Source: Euryodendron excelsum
Taxonomy: Eukaryota; Streptophyta; Magnoliopsida; Ericales; Pentaphylacaceae
Direction of reading: 5' to 3'
NCBI GenBank assembly: GCA_033060915.1
Contig: CM065378.1
Coordinates: 50,044,001 to 50,108,000 of the forward strand
Length of the DNA stretch: 64,000 nucleotides
Shown: positions 47,404 to 58,120 of the stretch, piece by piece
How the letters are laid out: every line of letters begins with the position of its first letter
Numbering within the stretch: position 1 is the first letter of the stretch
Notes under the pieces: model-generated
Database searches by the model: none
Told to the model about the DNA's origin: nothing
Seen by the model: only the letters and a program-made list of their open reading frames with translations
Translations under genes and position numbers: made by a program

Positions 47404-50400
47404 TGTCGCTCCCCAATTTTTCGTACTCGAGAACATACACAAGTGAGAAAAATATAGTACTCTCTCGTTAGAACTCATCCTCCAAGAAGGACAGGTGCGA
47501 CTAGGTTTGAATTGAAAATTGATTTGAATAAGGGCTTTTAGAAAAGATTTGAAGTTGCCACCTAACTTTGTGAAGGTGAGTTAGGTCACCTAAAACTAAG
47601 TACAATCTGAATATTAAACTTAACGTTTTTGGAAAGGTATTGAAAAAATTCCTGAAGAGAGGGTTTTTGGAGATAACAAGTTGTTTGACAACTTTTGGAA
47701 AGATTTAAGCCCTTTTTTAAAATAACTCTGTTTTTAGTCTTTTAAAAACAGTGATTATAGGTTCAGAGGTTGGTTACGTATAGGAATGATGCACTAGGCT
47801 ATCACCCTATCCCGCTCTTGCAATACCTACATGTCTATTCTTCTTAAGTTCACTCATTTAAAATATTCGATTATCCATCGTCCAACTATATCCTTTTGAA
47901 AATAATTTTGAAAAGAAGTTTTATATGATGCATGACATGCAAGTGCAAGAAAAAGAATTTGATTTTGAAATTAAATTTAAAAAGGGGATTTGAGGTTTGA
48001 AAAAGGTTGTGAAAATTAAAAACTTGAAAAAGTTTATAGAATTAGAAACTTGAAAAAGATTGTGGAAATTGAAAACTTGAAAAACGTACCCATGAGGATT
48101 GCCTACGTATCCATTTGTTGGGAATCAAGTTAGTCGTAGTTTGGACTCGGGGTCCGATTGAAAATAGACATTTTGAGTCCTTGTTTGATTTGAAAATAGT
48201 TTGATTTAAGCTTTGATTGGAGGATTTGAAATTAAACTTTGAAGTAGAACTTAGACCTGATTTAGAAAGATTGATTAGAGCTTTAAAATCATCTTGACTT
48301 AGATTGAAATTTTAAAACCATCTTACTTTAGAAAAGAGTTTTAGAAAAGAATTTAGGCTTCCTAACTTTAGGGTTTGGGTTGAATTGGGATTTAGACATC
48401 TTAGGACTTAGGTAACCTAAAGTTAAAGCACGCAATTGAAATAAGAATATTTGATTTCAAAAAGTTGGATTTAGGAAAGGTTTGCATTAGAAAAGTTCCA
48501 TTTTAGGAAAGAGTTAATTTTGGAAAGATTTAAAATTTAGAAAGATTTGAAAGTTTGAAATTAAGAAAGGTTTGACAGTTTGAATTTAAGAAAGATTAAA
48601 ATTAGGAAAGATTAAAATTAGGAATGATTTGATAGTTTGAATTTTAGAAAGTCAGGATTTGGGAAGGTTTGAAATTAGAAAATATTTGGTTTCTATTTCC
48701 TAACATAGAAGATTAAATTTTATTTCCAAAAATAGATGATTTGATTTTGTTTCCAAAATTGGATGATTTAATTTGGTTTCCTAAATTCGAAGATTTGATT
48801 TGATAAGAAATTAAAAAGGTTGAGTTTTGAAAATCTTGGATTTAGAAATCTATGATTTGGTGGAAAAAGACATTTTGAAAATCTATGATTTAATGTAGCA
48901 AATAATTTTGGAAACCTATTATTTGAGGCAAAATAGAAAGTATTGATTTCAATAAAGAAATTAGGGTTTCCTAACCATGGATTCTAGGGCTTAACTTGGA
49001 CTTCAAGACAAAGAGTTTTGGAAAAGTAGATCTTTGAAAAGACCCTTTTGGAAGAAAATTTGCAAAACTATTTGGAAAGGAGGTTTGAATATGGACTTTT
49101 GCAAGTCTCTTGAATATCTCACTTTCTTTGAACAATTCTAACCATGAAAAGATTAGAAACATTCTAGGGTTGGGATTTTGACAACAATTATGGTTTGAAA
49201 ACAAGATTTGGACCTTGATGATCCCATTGAATGTAACAATTTCCTAATACAATCCTAACCATGGAATGTCTAAAATCATTTTAAGATTATAGTTTTGATG
49301 AAAACAATTTAGGGTTTATACTCAAAATTTGGACATTGATGGTCACATTGAATGTAACACTTTCCTAAAACAAACCTAACCATGGAATGGCTAGAATTAT
49401 CCTAAAAGTGTGATTTTGAAAACAAGTTTGAAAGAAGGAAGTTTTAAATGCAAGTTTTGAAAAAGAACTTTAATGCAAGTTCGAAAACAACTTTGAATGC
49501 AACTTTGAAGGCAATGTATGAATATGATAACCACAATGCAATAGGGTCGTGAACATATAAGGTTAGGCTTCACCACATAATCAAGGGGGCCGAGCCCACA
49601 CCGTCTAAGATTGAACTAAAAGAAAGCCCACAACACAGTAACCTTCAACAGTCCTTCCTAGGCATGTATCGAGGAGTCTGTTATTTTAAGCATGCAAGAA
49701 AAGGAGGTAGAAGATGGGGATTAAAATAGAAGAAAACTCAAGTGGATTAGGAGAGAGAAGAAAAAGGGGGATTACATAAAAGTAAATAGAAAATCAACCT
49801 CATATTCTTATTGCTTTGATTATTTTGTTTGCTTTACTTGACTTGAACTTTGAGAGTTTTGAAGATGTAGCACTTGATCTTCAATGGATGTTTTGGGGCT
49901 TGTATTTGAGTGTAAAGAGTGTATGGAGGCTAGGGTTTGAGTGTATAGAGGCTAGGGTTTGAAGAGGCTTGAGGGAATTACGATTTTGGGGGACTTCGAG
50001 CTCTGTTTTTTAGAGAGACTGAGTTTCTAGACTGAGTTTGCAAACCCTTTTTAAGTAGGAGGAGGGTTTGTATTTATAGGCAATTGTAACAGGAATTGGC
50101 GCCTGTTACAGTGGTGCCAGTGTTCTTTTAAGCTTGGCGCCACTAGGAGTGGGGCTAAGGCCATTTATCGGCTTGGCACCACTACTAGTGGCGCTAGTCA
50201 CTTAGGAAAGTTGTAAGGAGGCAAGAAATGTATCTTTTGACCCTTAAGACGCAGGACAAAAGATTTGGGCACCTATCCTAGTGACTACCATGCAATTTTT
50301 GGTTTGGCTTCACTAGGAGTGACTCCAGAAGGTTCAAAAATGATTCGGAAAGCCGGGGGTAGACAGGAATCCTTGAAAGAATGTCCTAGAGGTAACGAAC

Positions 50401-51693
50401 TTAAGAAATAATGCCATAATATTTAAAAAGGTTGACTGCCCGACTAGGGGCAAAATGGTCAATTGGACTGAAAAAATATTGGAATGGACTCGGAGTGACC
50501 CATGAGGAGGCTTAAAGGTTGGAAACATTATTGAGAGTGTTCTGAGAGACTACTAGTTTGATACCCAGAGTCGGTGTTGTTGGAAAAGGCGACCGGCCCA
50601 CTAGGGGCAAAATTGTCACTTTGCACAGGGCTTACCAGAATATACTCGGAATAGTCTGAAAAGGTATTAGAAGGTTATGAATACTATTAAAAGTATTCTT
50701 GGTGGGTAACTGGTTTGATACCCAGAGCCGATGTGGTTCCCGGAGGTGATTGAATGCCTAGGGGCAAAATGGTCATTTTGATTGGATACTCTCGAAATTA
50801 ATCCGAAAATGACTGGAAGGCACTTGAACATGCCGAGTTATTTTTGGGACAATCATAAAAGGGTGGACTTATCGCTCTGAAGACTTAGGTACTTTCTCGA
50901 GAAGCGTGCCAGAAGGACTTAAGAGGCAATTTGGTAATTGTTTATCGAAATGGGCTAGCAGGCACTAGTGTTGACCTGAGTTTTGAGTGTTTTCATCACT
51001 CTGACTGTGTATGATGAGTTGGTTTCTGAAGGTATCCCGTCCTTCGGTAAGCATGCCACGGCTAAGAGGCGTGTTTGGTCTCGTGACATAGGGGTTTTGT
51101 TGGCAATTCCCAATGTCGACATGTTTGCGAGAGTTTTCGTCACTTTGACGATTGCAATGTTTGTGCGTGTTTCTATCACTCTAACGATATGCATTCATTT
51201 TAGAGACTGCCTAATTTCGGGAAGCTTTTGGATGGTCTTATTGTCCAAGAGATTAACTTTCTCGAAAGACGTGTCAGATAGTGGACATTCTATATTGGCT
51301 AGCTAGCAGGTGCCAGAACTGAACCGCTCTACCATCTCAGGAACTTCGGTTCCATCCCGTTCGACAGGTTTAAAGGGATTTATCGCTCCGAGGAGTTTTC
51401 CTAAAAGACGTGCTGGATTGAGCTTGACTGGTCTAGTTGGAATTGAAACTAGAATTGAAGTTGAAATACAGACTTACCATCTTTAGAAAGACGTGCCAAC
51501 TGGAATTGGATCGAGTAATACCCTAAGGGTTTTTTGGTCGTTTTGCCTCTATTGGGCCCGAGGGCCCGCGAAACAATTGATTGACTAGATTGAGTCTAAA
51601 AAGCTTATTCGGACTTGAATGTGTCTGTGTCAGTTTGAATGTGAGTCCAATCGGGCTAGAGGTTATCGAGCAGGCAAAAATAGGGTGCTTATA
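47404..51693 (-). repeat. 5' LTR of family C
   Basis: 4290 bp. It carries a TATA box at 50078-50071 on the minus strand with three GGCGCCAC-type palindromes just upstream (50098-50200). A purine-rich short-unit array lies at about 48470-48680. It pairs with 39935-42876 except for the deletion in that copy. Confidence 0.8.
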
Positions 51694-52414
51694 GTCTAAA
51701 TCCTTGAGCAACGGCAGATACATCAACTTCACCAAGCTCTATGACTTATCTAGAAATATTAAACCCCTAATGAGCTGTATGATGTATGCCCTAGCGTAAC
51801 GCTACACTGTGACCTCATCAGCATCGGCTGGCAACTCATGATATCTCTAAGACAACCATGCAAGCTTGAGGCAGCCCCCACTATAATCTTCTACCAAGGG
51901 TGCCTCACCCAACAACTATAGGCAAGTCTCCTGCCAAAAACCTAGGTCACCCCCACCATCAAGCCCACCAATTAGCTCACCATTAACAGGAAGGAACATA
52001 AACATATCTTGTAAGGTGAGAGTGACCTCTCCCACTAGCAAATAGAATGTATGGGTCTCTTGTCGCCACCTCTCAACCAATACTATGATAAGTGGGTGGT
52101 CAAGTTTGATATAACCAACTTGATACAACCCTTAGAAACCAGCACGGATCAAGTACGAAAGTGTCTTAGGGGATAAGGGTCTAGCCTAACATGCAGCATC
52201 ATTTCGGCGATAATGAAGCACCCGGGAATCCTGCACAAAAAGAAATGAGACAATTAAAATAATATTTAATAACAACAATATTACTTTACGTAATTATGGG
52301 TAATAGCTGTTCACAAATCTACCGCTCCTATATATTAGACGATCTGTGATGCGCCTGTACAGTGAGCAATGTTGGATCAATAGGTCCCAGTAGTCCAGCA
52401 ACGTCTATATCCAT
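51694..52414 (-). pseudogene. MULE plant mobile domain gene, 5' part
   Basis: A start at ATG 52414-52412 reads MDIDVAGLLGPIDPTLLTVQ, then AHHRSSNI. An intron ends at a TTTTTGTGCAG acceptor near 52233. Exon 2 reads the domain core: YLIRAGF, KLDHPLIIVLVERWRQETHT, TLTLQD, LPVNGELIGGLD and LVKLMYLPLLKDLD, where the family C element breaks it at 51693. The part after the insertion is 37795-39934. In the family this region is a core of unknown biochemistry; host members (MAIN, MAIL1) act in the nucleus in silencing and genome stability. Stops at the SNI* position and in exon 2 show decay. Confidence 0.8.
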
Positions 52415-52442
52415 AAATGCTATAATGTACAAGTTAAATGTC

Positions 52443-52845
52443 GTCATTGATTAATAATGGAACGAATGTCAGATACATATTGTTCATCATTGCTAGAACG
52501 TAGATAAAATTCGGCCACAACCATTAACCCCTCTTCAGCACGGTCAGTCGCCAACTTGCGAAATTCATATTGAAACAACCACATCTGCATTCAATTTTGC
52601 TCTTCATAGAAATGGTGTAATGCCTTCTGTAACAACTGAGGAGTATTGGTAGGCATATTCAATTCCAATCGACGAGGAGTTCGAAGATTAGCTACTCGTA
52701 AGTCTGCAACCAAAAACTCAGTTCTTATAGTTCTGTGTGACAACTCACTTAACATTATATAAACAGTGCTACATGAGTAATGCTTATTTGGATCCAAAGG
52801 GTATTCAAAAACTTTCTCATCGTGTGCAACGCAATGATGACTCAT
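52443..52845 (-). CDS. Orphan MULE ORF 1 (about 135 codons, one internal TGA)
   Basis: It starts at ATG 52845-52843 and runs MSHHCVAHDEKVFEYPLDPN, then HRTIRTEFLVADLRV and QLLQKALHHFYEEQN. A TGA follows, and the same frame goes on (MQMWLFQYEFRKLATDRAEE ... DIRSIINQ) to a second TGA at 52445-52443. No family is recognised. It has a TATA-type box (TATAAATA, 52954-52947) about 100 bp upstream on its own strand. It faces away from the ORF at 53407 and lies directly upstream of the PMD gene on the same strand. It could be a separate gene or an alternative first exon of the PMD gene. The open frame across the TGA suggests a recent nonsense change or an exon boundary. Confidence 0.45.
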
Positions 52846-53406
52846 AGCCTTGAAAATGTCATCAACAGTGTATTTTATTATGACTATTTAAACTATAGGC
52901 ATAGATTGACGTATGGTATCCCTAACTAAATCCTCTATATGTGAGGTATTTATAAAGGCAACCCCACACCCTTAAGCCTTCACGTGAATGGTGGTCCTTA
53001 AGCTTCCACATGTTAGATTGTGATGTCAATGTCAATAAAGCGAAGTCATTTCCAAATCTAGGCTGCAACTATTGTCCTTACCAATTCACGTGAAGGCTAA
53101 CATAACTTTCAAACTTTCACGTGAAGGACTTTATGACTTATTGTCCTTAACTCAAGCCTTCACGTGAAGGCTGCACCTTACATCCCGTGAAGCAATAAAT
53201 GATTGGATAAGGCTGCACCAAAGACTTGTCTTATCAATTAAACTAATAAATGACAGGACAAGGCTACAACTAAAGACTTGTCCTGTCAATTAAAGCAATA
53301 AATGACAAGACAAGGCTGCAGACTATTATGATATCAACTTAACGTGAACAGGTTGCCTATAAAATGGTGTGATTACGTGAAGAAGTTCTCAATCATACCT
53401 CCAAAC
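52846..53406. promoter_or_regulatory. Putative bidirectional promoter with four G-box palindromes
   Basis: The perfect palindrome TTCACGTGAA (G-box core CACGTG) occurs at 52979-52988, 53085-53094, 53116-53125 and 53159-53168. It is bracketed by outward-facing TATA boxes: TATAAATA on the minus strand (52954-52947) and TATAAAA on + (53356-53362). A duplicated block of about 60 bp ('aataaatgacaggacaaggc', 'aagacttgtcctgtcaatta') fills 53195-53325. G-boxes bind bZIP and bHLH factors; which of these acts here is unknown. Confidence 0.55.
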
Positions 53407-54036
53407 ATGCTGAAGCAAAAAACCTTATTTGGTGCATCGTCGAGTCATTCAGTTAAAACTGACGATATAAATGAATACCAAAGCTCAACCAACCATATAA
53501 TGGGTACATACACAGACCCAGTCAGTAACAAATGGTATGCCCAAAAGTGTTGTTTTCTCAACAAACCTATCATAATACACGATACAACGGGTCTGGTTAG
53601 CCACATCTTCATTGGCAATGCATCCTTAGAACCACGCCACAATGTGACCATTGACCAATGCATAAGGTTGCCATGGGAAGACTTATTCAATAAACGGTGT
53701 GAACAATATATGTATTGCCAATGGCATGGCCTCTGTGTCCCAAAAGCACGTTCAGCTAGGCTGTTCAGCAGGAGATCACCTAACAACAAAGTCATAAAAG
53801 TGCTCGAATGCGAGATTGATCAAATGCAACGGAGGTTAGATAGATATCATTTTACAGAGCATGCAAAGAGAGAATGTGTTGATCAAACACAATGAATCAT
53901 AGAAATTATTAAAGATCTATTGTTGGTTTCTGACCTAAAACTTTCAGACTTCTCAGAAGAAGAATGCAACCATGACTTTGTTAACTATCTACCTAGTAGC
54001 CTTTCCGTTACTGGCAAATTACTGTGTTGTTATGAA
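53407..54036 (+). CDS. Orphan MULE ORF 2 (162 codons to first stop; frame open to 209)
   Basis: The ATG at 53407 lies about 45 bp after a TATA box (53356). The frame is open to TGA 53893-53895 and then for about 46 more codons to TGA 54034-54036. Visible features are a Cys/Trp-containing middle (SNKWYAQKCCFLNKP), CIRLPWEDLFNKRCEQYMYC, QWHGLCVPKARSARLFSRR and a charged helical end (ECEIDQMQRRLDRYHF). After the first TGA comes KDLLLVSDLKLSDFSEEECN. No domain is recognised. It is intronless, convergent with the transposase and divergent from the ORF at 52845. It might be a MULE accessory protein, comparable in position only to the second gene of MuDR. A GTG-initiated extension to 53344 is not credible in a plant. 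Confidence 0.5.
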
Positions 54037-54309
54037 CATGGTCCATAAAGCTTGTTCATGTTTCTAGTTAAGTTTGATGTGAAATAAGTTAAAATGTTAG
54101 GGTAATATTTATCATATTCTGTTTCATGTAATATATATCCATGCAAGAGTCATATTTGGCATTTCATGTTTCATGTCATATATGTTCATGTTATTCCAAG
54201 TCCATGGTTCGATAAAGATAGGACAATTACATTACATAACAAAATAAATTACATAGCATAACATAATACAGTTACTTAATACAACATTAAGCTATGCAAA
54301 CAATAACTA

Positions 54310-57112
54310 CTAGTTTGTCACGCGTCGAAGCCACTGCAGACATTTTCACTTATCATGGCCAGTTTGTTGACAAAGACTGCATTGGTAGCTGTGCTTTTGC
54401 CTGGAGGTGTCCATTTCATTGCGAATACTAGTCATTTTGGGCCGACCTGTCTTTGGATTTAATGATTGCAAATGGCCTATACTGGGAAGCAACATGGGCA
54501 TACTACTCAAGGGCCAGTAATCTTTGTGTGACAGTGGGCTAACTTAGAATCCCAAATGCGTGGGTATACATTAATTCTGTACTTTGGCACCACTAAGTAA
54601 AATGGATCGACACCAAAGTCCGCAGTGACAGCAAGCATATGTGAACAAGGATTTTTGTTAATGATGTATTTCAAACAAGAACATCTAAGAGGGTTAAATC
54701 TTATAACCTGTTTGTGCCCGCCCAGTCTCCAATGATGTGTGGTTTTGATCTCATATTCACCTCCTTGCCTGTGAACAAAATTGAAACCACTATTGGTTTT
54801 ACAAAATAATAGTAATCTTAAAAGTGATGTTACCTGTTAAACGCTCTCAATATATGTGCATTTCCTTTTTCCTGGTATTTATTTATTTATTTATTTGGAC
54901 CTCTCTATTGTACTTCACACCGACATCCCAATTTTTAGTACATTCAATCCTCCTCTCGTCAAAATATTTAACAAGCCGGTGGAATGTAGTTTGTACACAT
55001 GCCATGATGGGCACATTTTGGGTGCCCCTTAATGCACTGTTGACTCCCTCTGGTAGGTTTATAGTCAATATTCCCCACCTACGACCTTCATCATGTGCAA
55101 GTGTGCACTTTTCAAGCATCATATCTTACAACCAAGTTAATGCCTCTGATTTAAGAATTTCAATCTCCTTCATAATCAAGTTGAACTTTCGAATTTGATG
55201 GAAACTACCAACCCTCCATACCAAATCCATGAGTTTTGTGCTGCTGAATTTCTTATTGAAGTTACTGTAGATGTGCCTGAGGCAATATCGATGATATCCA
55301 ACTAGTCGCAAACGTGGACGTTCCCAGTACTGCACAACAGTATTCAACAAGCCCGCTTGTCTATTAGATATCAACTTGATGCCCTCACGGTTAGACACTA
55401 CATGCAATCTCAAGTTCTTAATGAACCACAACTAGGACGCTCTATTCTCTTTATCTACAATGACAAAAGCAAGTGGTAAAATGTGTTCATCACTAGTTGG
55501 TGCGGTAGCTACCAGCATCTTCACAGTATATTTTCCATTAAGGAAAGTCCCATCAATGCCAATAACAGGAGGGCAATAAGCACATCCATTGATGACGGGT
55601 TTGAAAGCTCAGAACACATAATTAAACACCATCTCACCTGGCGTACTCAACGATAACACGTTCCATTCTATAACAATCCCAAGATTTAAGGTCTGTAATG
55701 CTGTCATATACCAGGGAAGTTTCGTGTACGACTCATCCCAATTCTCAAATATCATCTCAATGGCTCTTGTTTTTGCAAGCTATGCCTTCCTGTAAGTTAT
55801 TGTGTGCTTCAATGCAGTTCATACAGTGGTAATAAGCAACGCCAACCTCATTTCTGCATCTGCCTGTACATGAACACCGAATCTATTAAAGTGTACACAT
55901 AAACAACTCCCATTTTGATTTTAAATTACATTGCCTAAATAGAAATATAGTTTATCTTAATTGATTCTAGGATGACCGTTGTAATGAGATCAGTATCAAT
56001 GTTATAGTGGTCCCTCTACAATCTCGTAAACAGACAATGAGGTGGATCGGGATATGTCTTAATCTCAAAGAAACCGTGTTTCTCTTTCTTTGATGCTCGA
56101 AACCTCCAACTGTAATCATACTTGCACTTTACATCCCAAACCTTCTTGCCCGTTTCCACCACCATATACTATTTATTTTTCTTCACATTGTACATCTTGA
56201 CTTCATATTTCACTGAATCTTTATCTTTAAAGATCATCCCCATCTCAAACTCTACGGTCTCTAGGGTCCATACGTTCCCACGATAATAAAGGTCCCGATT
56301 GGTTATAGTAATGTCACCACCCCCTCTAAGTTTGTGAAGAAAGGGATAGAAGTGTATCATTCGGGTATATCAACTGGGGACAATGGTGGTTCACCAAATT
56401 CCTACCCCTCATCATCAGATTCTTCATTAACCATTAGTTTAGCATCAACGTTCTCGTCCACATCTAGATCAGGACCTGCACTATCAGGTATGCAAGCCTA
56501 AGCTCCATCACCACCCAAATTAACATGCTCCTCAAGAAGCAAGTGGAAGCTATCAACTGGGAAAGTCGATAGGTATAATGGAGATAGACCCTGAACCCCT
56601 GAACTTGTACCAATGGCATTCTGCATCTGTGACTCATCGGTAGTGTATGACTCATACCTTAGATAATACAGCTGTGAGGACATATCGATATATTGTGAAG
56701 TTGTGGTGTAAGAATATTGCATCAACATCCCAGTGAATGAGCCAGGAATCCCACTGTATGCCCCTTAAGTCAACAATGAAGTGCACAGCCCATCAAATTG
56801 ACTACAACTTCCCTAAACACTGTACACCTCATAACCTGAATACATCGGGTCCGGTGCATTCAACCTACTCATTATATTCTCATTCTCCATGTATAGTTCA
56901 ACATAATTCAGTGTCAAAAAACATGGCAAGATGTCCGGCACACTATCCAAGGTAATAAATGAATCTTTCCCATTGTCTATAGGGATGTCTACATATCAAC
57001 TTTAATCAGATATTTTTCCCTTTATCTACAACCTTCAGCGTAGGAAACTGTTCTAATTCTTAAAGTGTTGCTCTGCATTGTATAGTGCAAAACCCTTTTG
57101 CTTCGGTATCAT
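54310..57112 (-). pseudogene. MULE transposase (MuDR type), broken
   Basis: The N-terminal region begins at ATG 57112 (MIPKQKGF) and carries a Tyr/Ser-rich segment (LYLSTFPVDSF) and an acidic run. The catalytic part reads GIDGTFLNGKYTVKMLVAT (about 55590-55530), then LISNRQAG (about 55379-55351), where the second catalytic Asp of the usual SDR motif is Asn. The block PRLRLVGYHRYCLRHIYSNF follows. Then come a SWIM zinc finger CSCLKYIINKNPCSHMLAV (54687-54629) and a C-terminal CCHC knuckle (CSLCQQTGHDK*KC) containing a stop. Other stops are scattered (for example NRAS* before WFIKNLR). It would have cut and joined MULE ends as a DDE transposase; this copy is dead. A related N-terminal half lies inverted at 60885-61696. 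Confidence 0.85.
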
Positions 57113-57341
57113 ATGATATGCCTTCGTTAGGATCTTGTACTATAGTCCCGCCCCAATAGCACATCACCTTTACGATACACATTCAGTCAAACTTACTCTA
57201 ATTAAACATATAAAAATACAAGTTAGATGAAGCTAGATTAAGTTAAACTTAAATTTAAATATTCATTGTGAACAAGTTACAAGAGCTCATGTGATGTAGT
57301 CTTGAGTTTCATTTATGATTTCTATAGAAATTGAAAAAAAA

Positions 57342-57345
<4 letters not shown>

Positions 57346-57380
<35 letters not shown>

Positions 57381-57456
57381 ACACACACACACACACACAC
57401 ACGTACACACACACGTACACACACACACACACCACACTCTCTCTCTCTCTCTCTCT
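57346..57456 (+). repeat. (AC)n microsatellite with GTAC steps, then (CT)n
   Basis: AC repeats broken by three CGTAC interruptions, followed by about nine to ten CT units. It lies between the transposase start and the right TIR of the MULE. Open frames across it on both strands are not genes. Confidence 0.9.
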
Positions 57457-57739
57457 CAAGGAAATACACTCCACTGTGAAGGCAAGTGCATCATATATGA
57501 GACTATATCAATTATCTAGGTACCATCACCAATTGCTTTTTTCACATTCTTATCCTATTTCTCAATATCTAAAGGTGGAAAAAATGATAAACAACAATAA
57601 AACTGCTAATTAGTTGGTCCATAGTTAGTTGCAAATACCCAATATCAAAAAAACCCACGAATAGGAAAACAAATTCAAATCCATTGTGAAACCCTCATGT
57701 ACGTACATGAATTATGAACATCCTTTTAGAAATTAACAT

Positions 57740-58120
57740 AGCATAGCCAATACCACTGACGCTTTACTTTTATCATTATTTAATTTTTGAAATTCATTTT
57801 TTATTTCCAAAATGCAATTCTTATTACAGAAAAATAAAAGTTAAAGCGTCATTAGCATTGACGCTTTCCTTTAAGGCATCAATGCTAATGACGCCTAACC
57901 AATGTTTTTTAAATATTGAGAAAGTGACTTTAGTATAATATTTATTGAATAAAATAATCCTATTTTGGTAAAAGTCCTCAAAAAAATTCATATAGAATTT
58001 ATTACTAGAATGATATGGTTGAATAAATCTATTCATTTAAAACAAAACACCCATCATGATGAATTCTAGTGATAAATTTTATATGTATTTTTCTGTTTGT
58101 ATAGCATTACCTTTCCAAAC
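57740..58120 (-). repeat. Right terminal inverted repeat of the MULE
   Basis: Its reverse complement matches 36319-36590, including GCGTCAATGCTAATGACGC and 'tttattcaataaatatta'. It is longer than the left one because of an insertion of about 100 bp (57986-58088). Confidence 0.75.
57986..58088. mobile_element. Small foldback (MITE-like) insertion in the right TIR
   Basis: Absent from the left TIR. Its ends are inverted repeats: ATTCATATAGAATTTATTAC on the left against ATACATATAAAATTTATCAC on the right (reverse complement). The loop contains 'aaaacaaaacacccatcatga', which recurs just outside the MULE at 58116-58136. Confidence 0.5.

Larger units (their letters stand above)
39935..51693 (-). 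mobile_element. Family C non-autonomous LTR retrotransposon with antisense PMD-like ORF
   Basis: On the minus strand: 5' LTR 51693-47404 (starts TGTAAG-type, here damaged to TATAAGCACCC; ends GGGGAGCGACA), primer-binding site at 47403-47383, a 4.5-kb interior, polypurine tract 42899-42877 and 3' LTR 42876-39935. Flanks are CTCGA (39930-39934) and GTCTA (51694-51698), only 3 of 5 identical, so the target duplication is worn or uncertain. Insertion is nonetheless clear because the PMD gene reads across the two flanks. The interior has no gag or pol, only a PMD-like ORF in antisense. It is related to family B by its LTR ends, promoter palindromes and purine-rich arrays. Confidence 0.85.
36319..58120 (-). 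mobile_element. Mutator-like DNA transposon (MULE) with transposase and PMD gene
   Basis: The ends share long inverted repeats: left GTTTGAAGAGGTAATGCTAT, right (reverse complement) GTTTGGAAAGGTAATGCTAT, with similarity continuing for about 250-270 bp. Between them, on the minus strand, are the transposase (57112-54310), a small ORF (52845-52443) and a PMD gene (52414 to about 37795). One small ORF is on + (53407-54036). Excluding the family C retroelement (39935-51693) the MULE is about 10.0 kb. No 9-bp target duplication could be found. All large genes carry stops, so this copy is not autonomous now. Confidence 0.8.

Noticed and set aside
53344..53406. Upstream extension of the plus-strand MULE ORF
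   Set aside because: It would begin with GTG; the first ATG is at 53407 and a TATA box lies inside the extension.
57287..57519. Open frames of alternating His/Thr or Val/Cys
   Set aside because: Translation of the AC/GT microsatellite.
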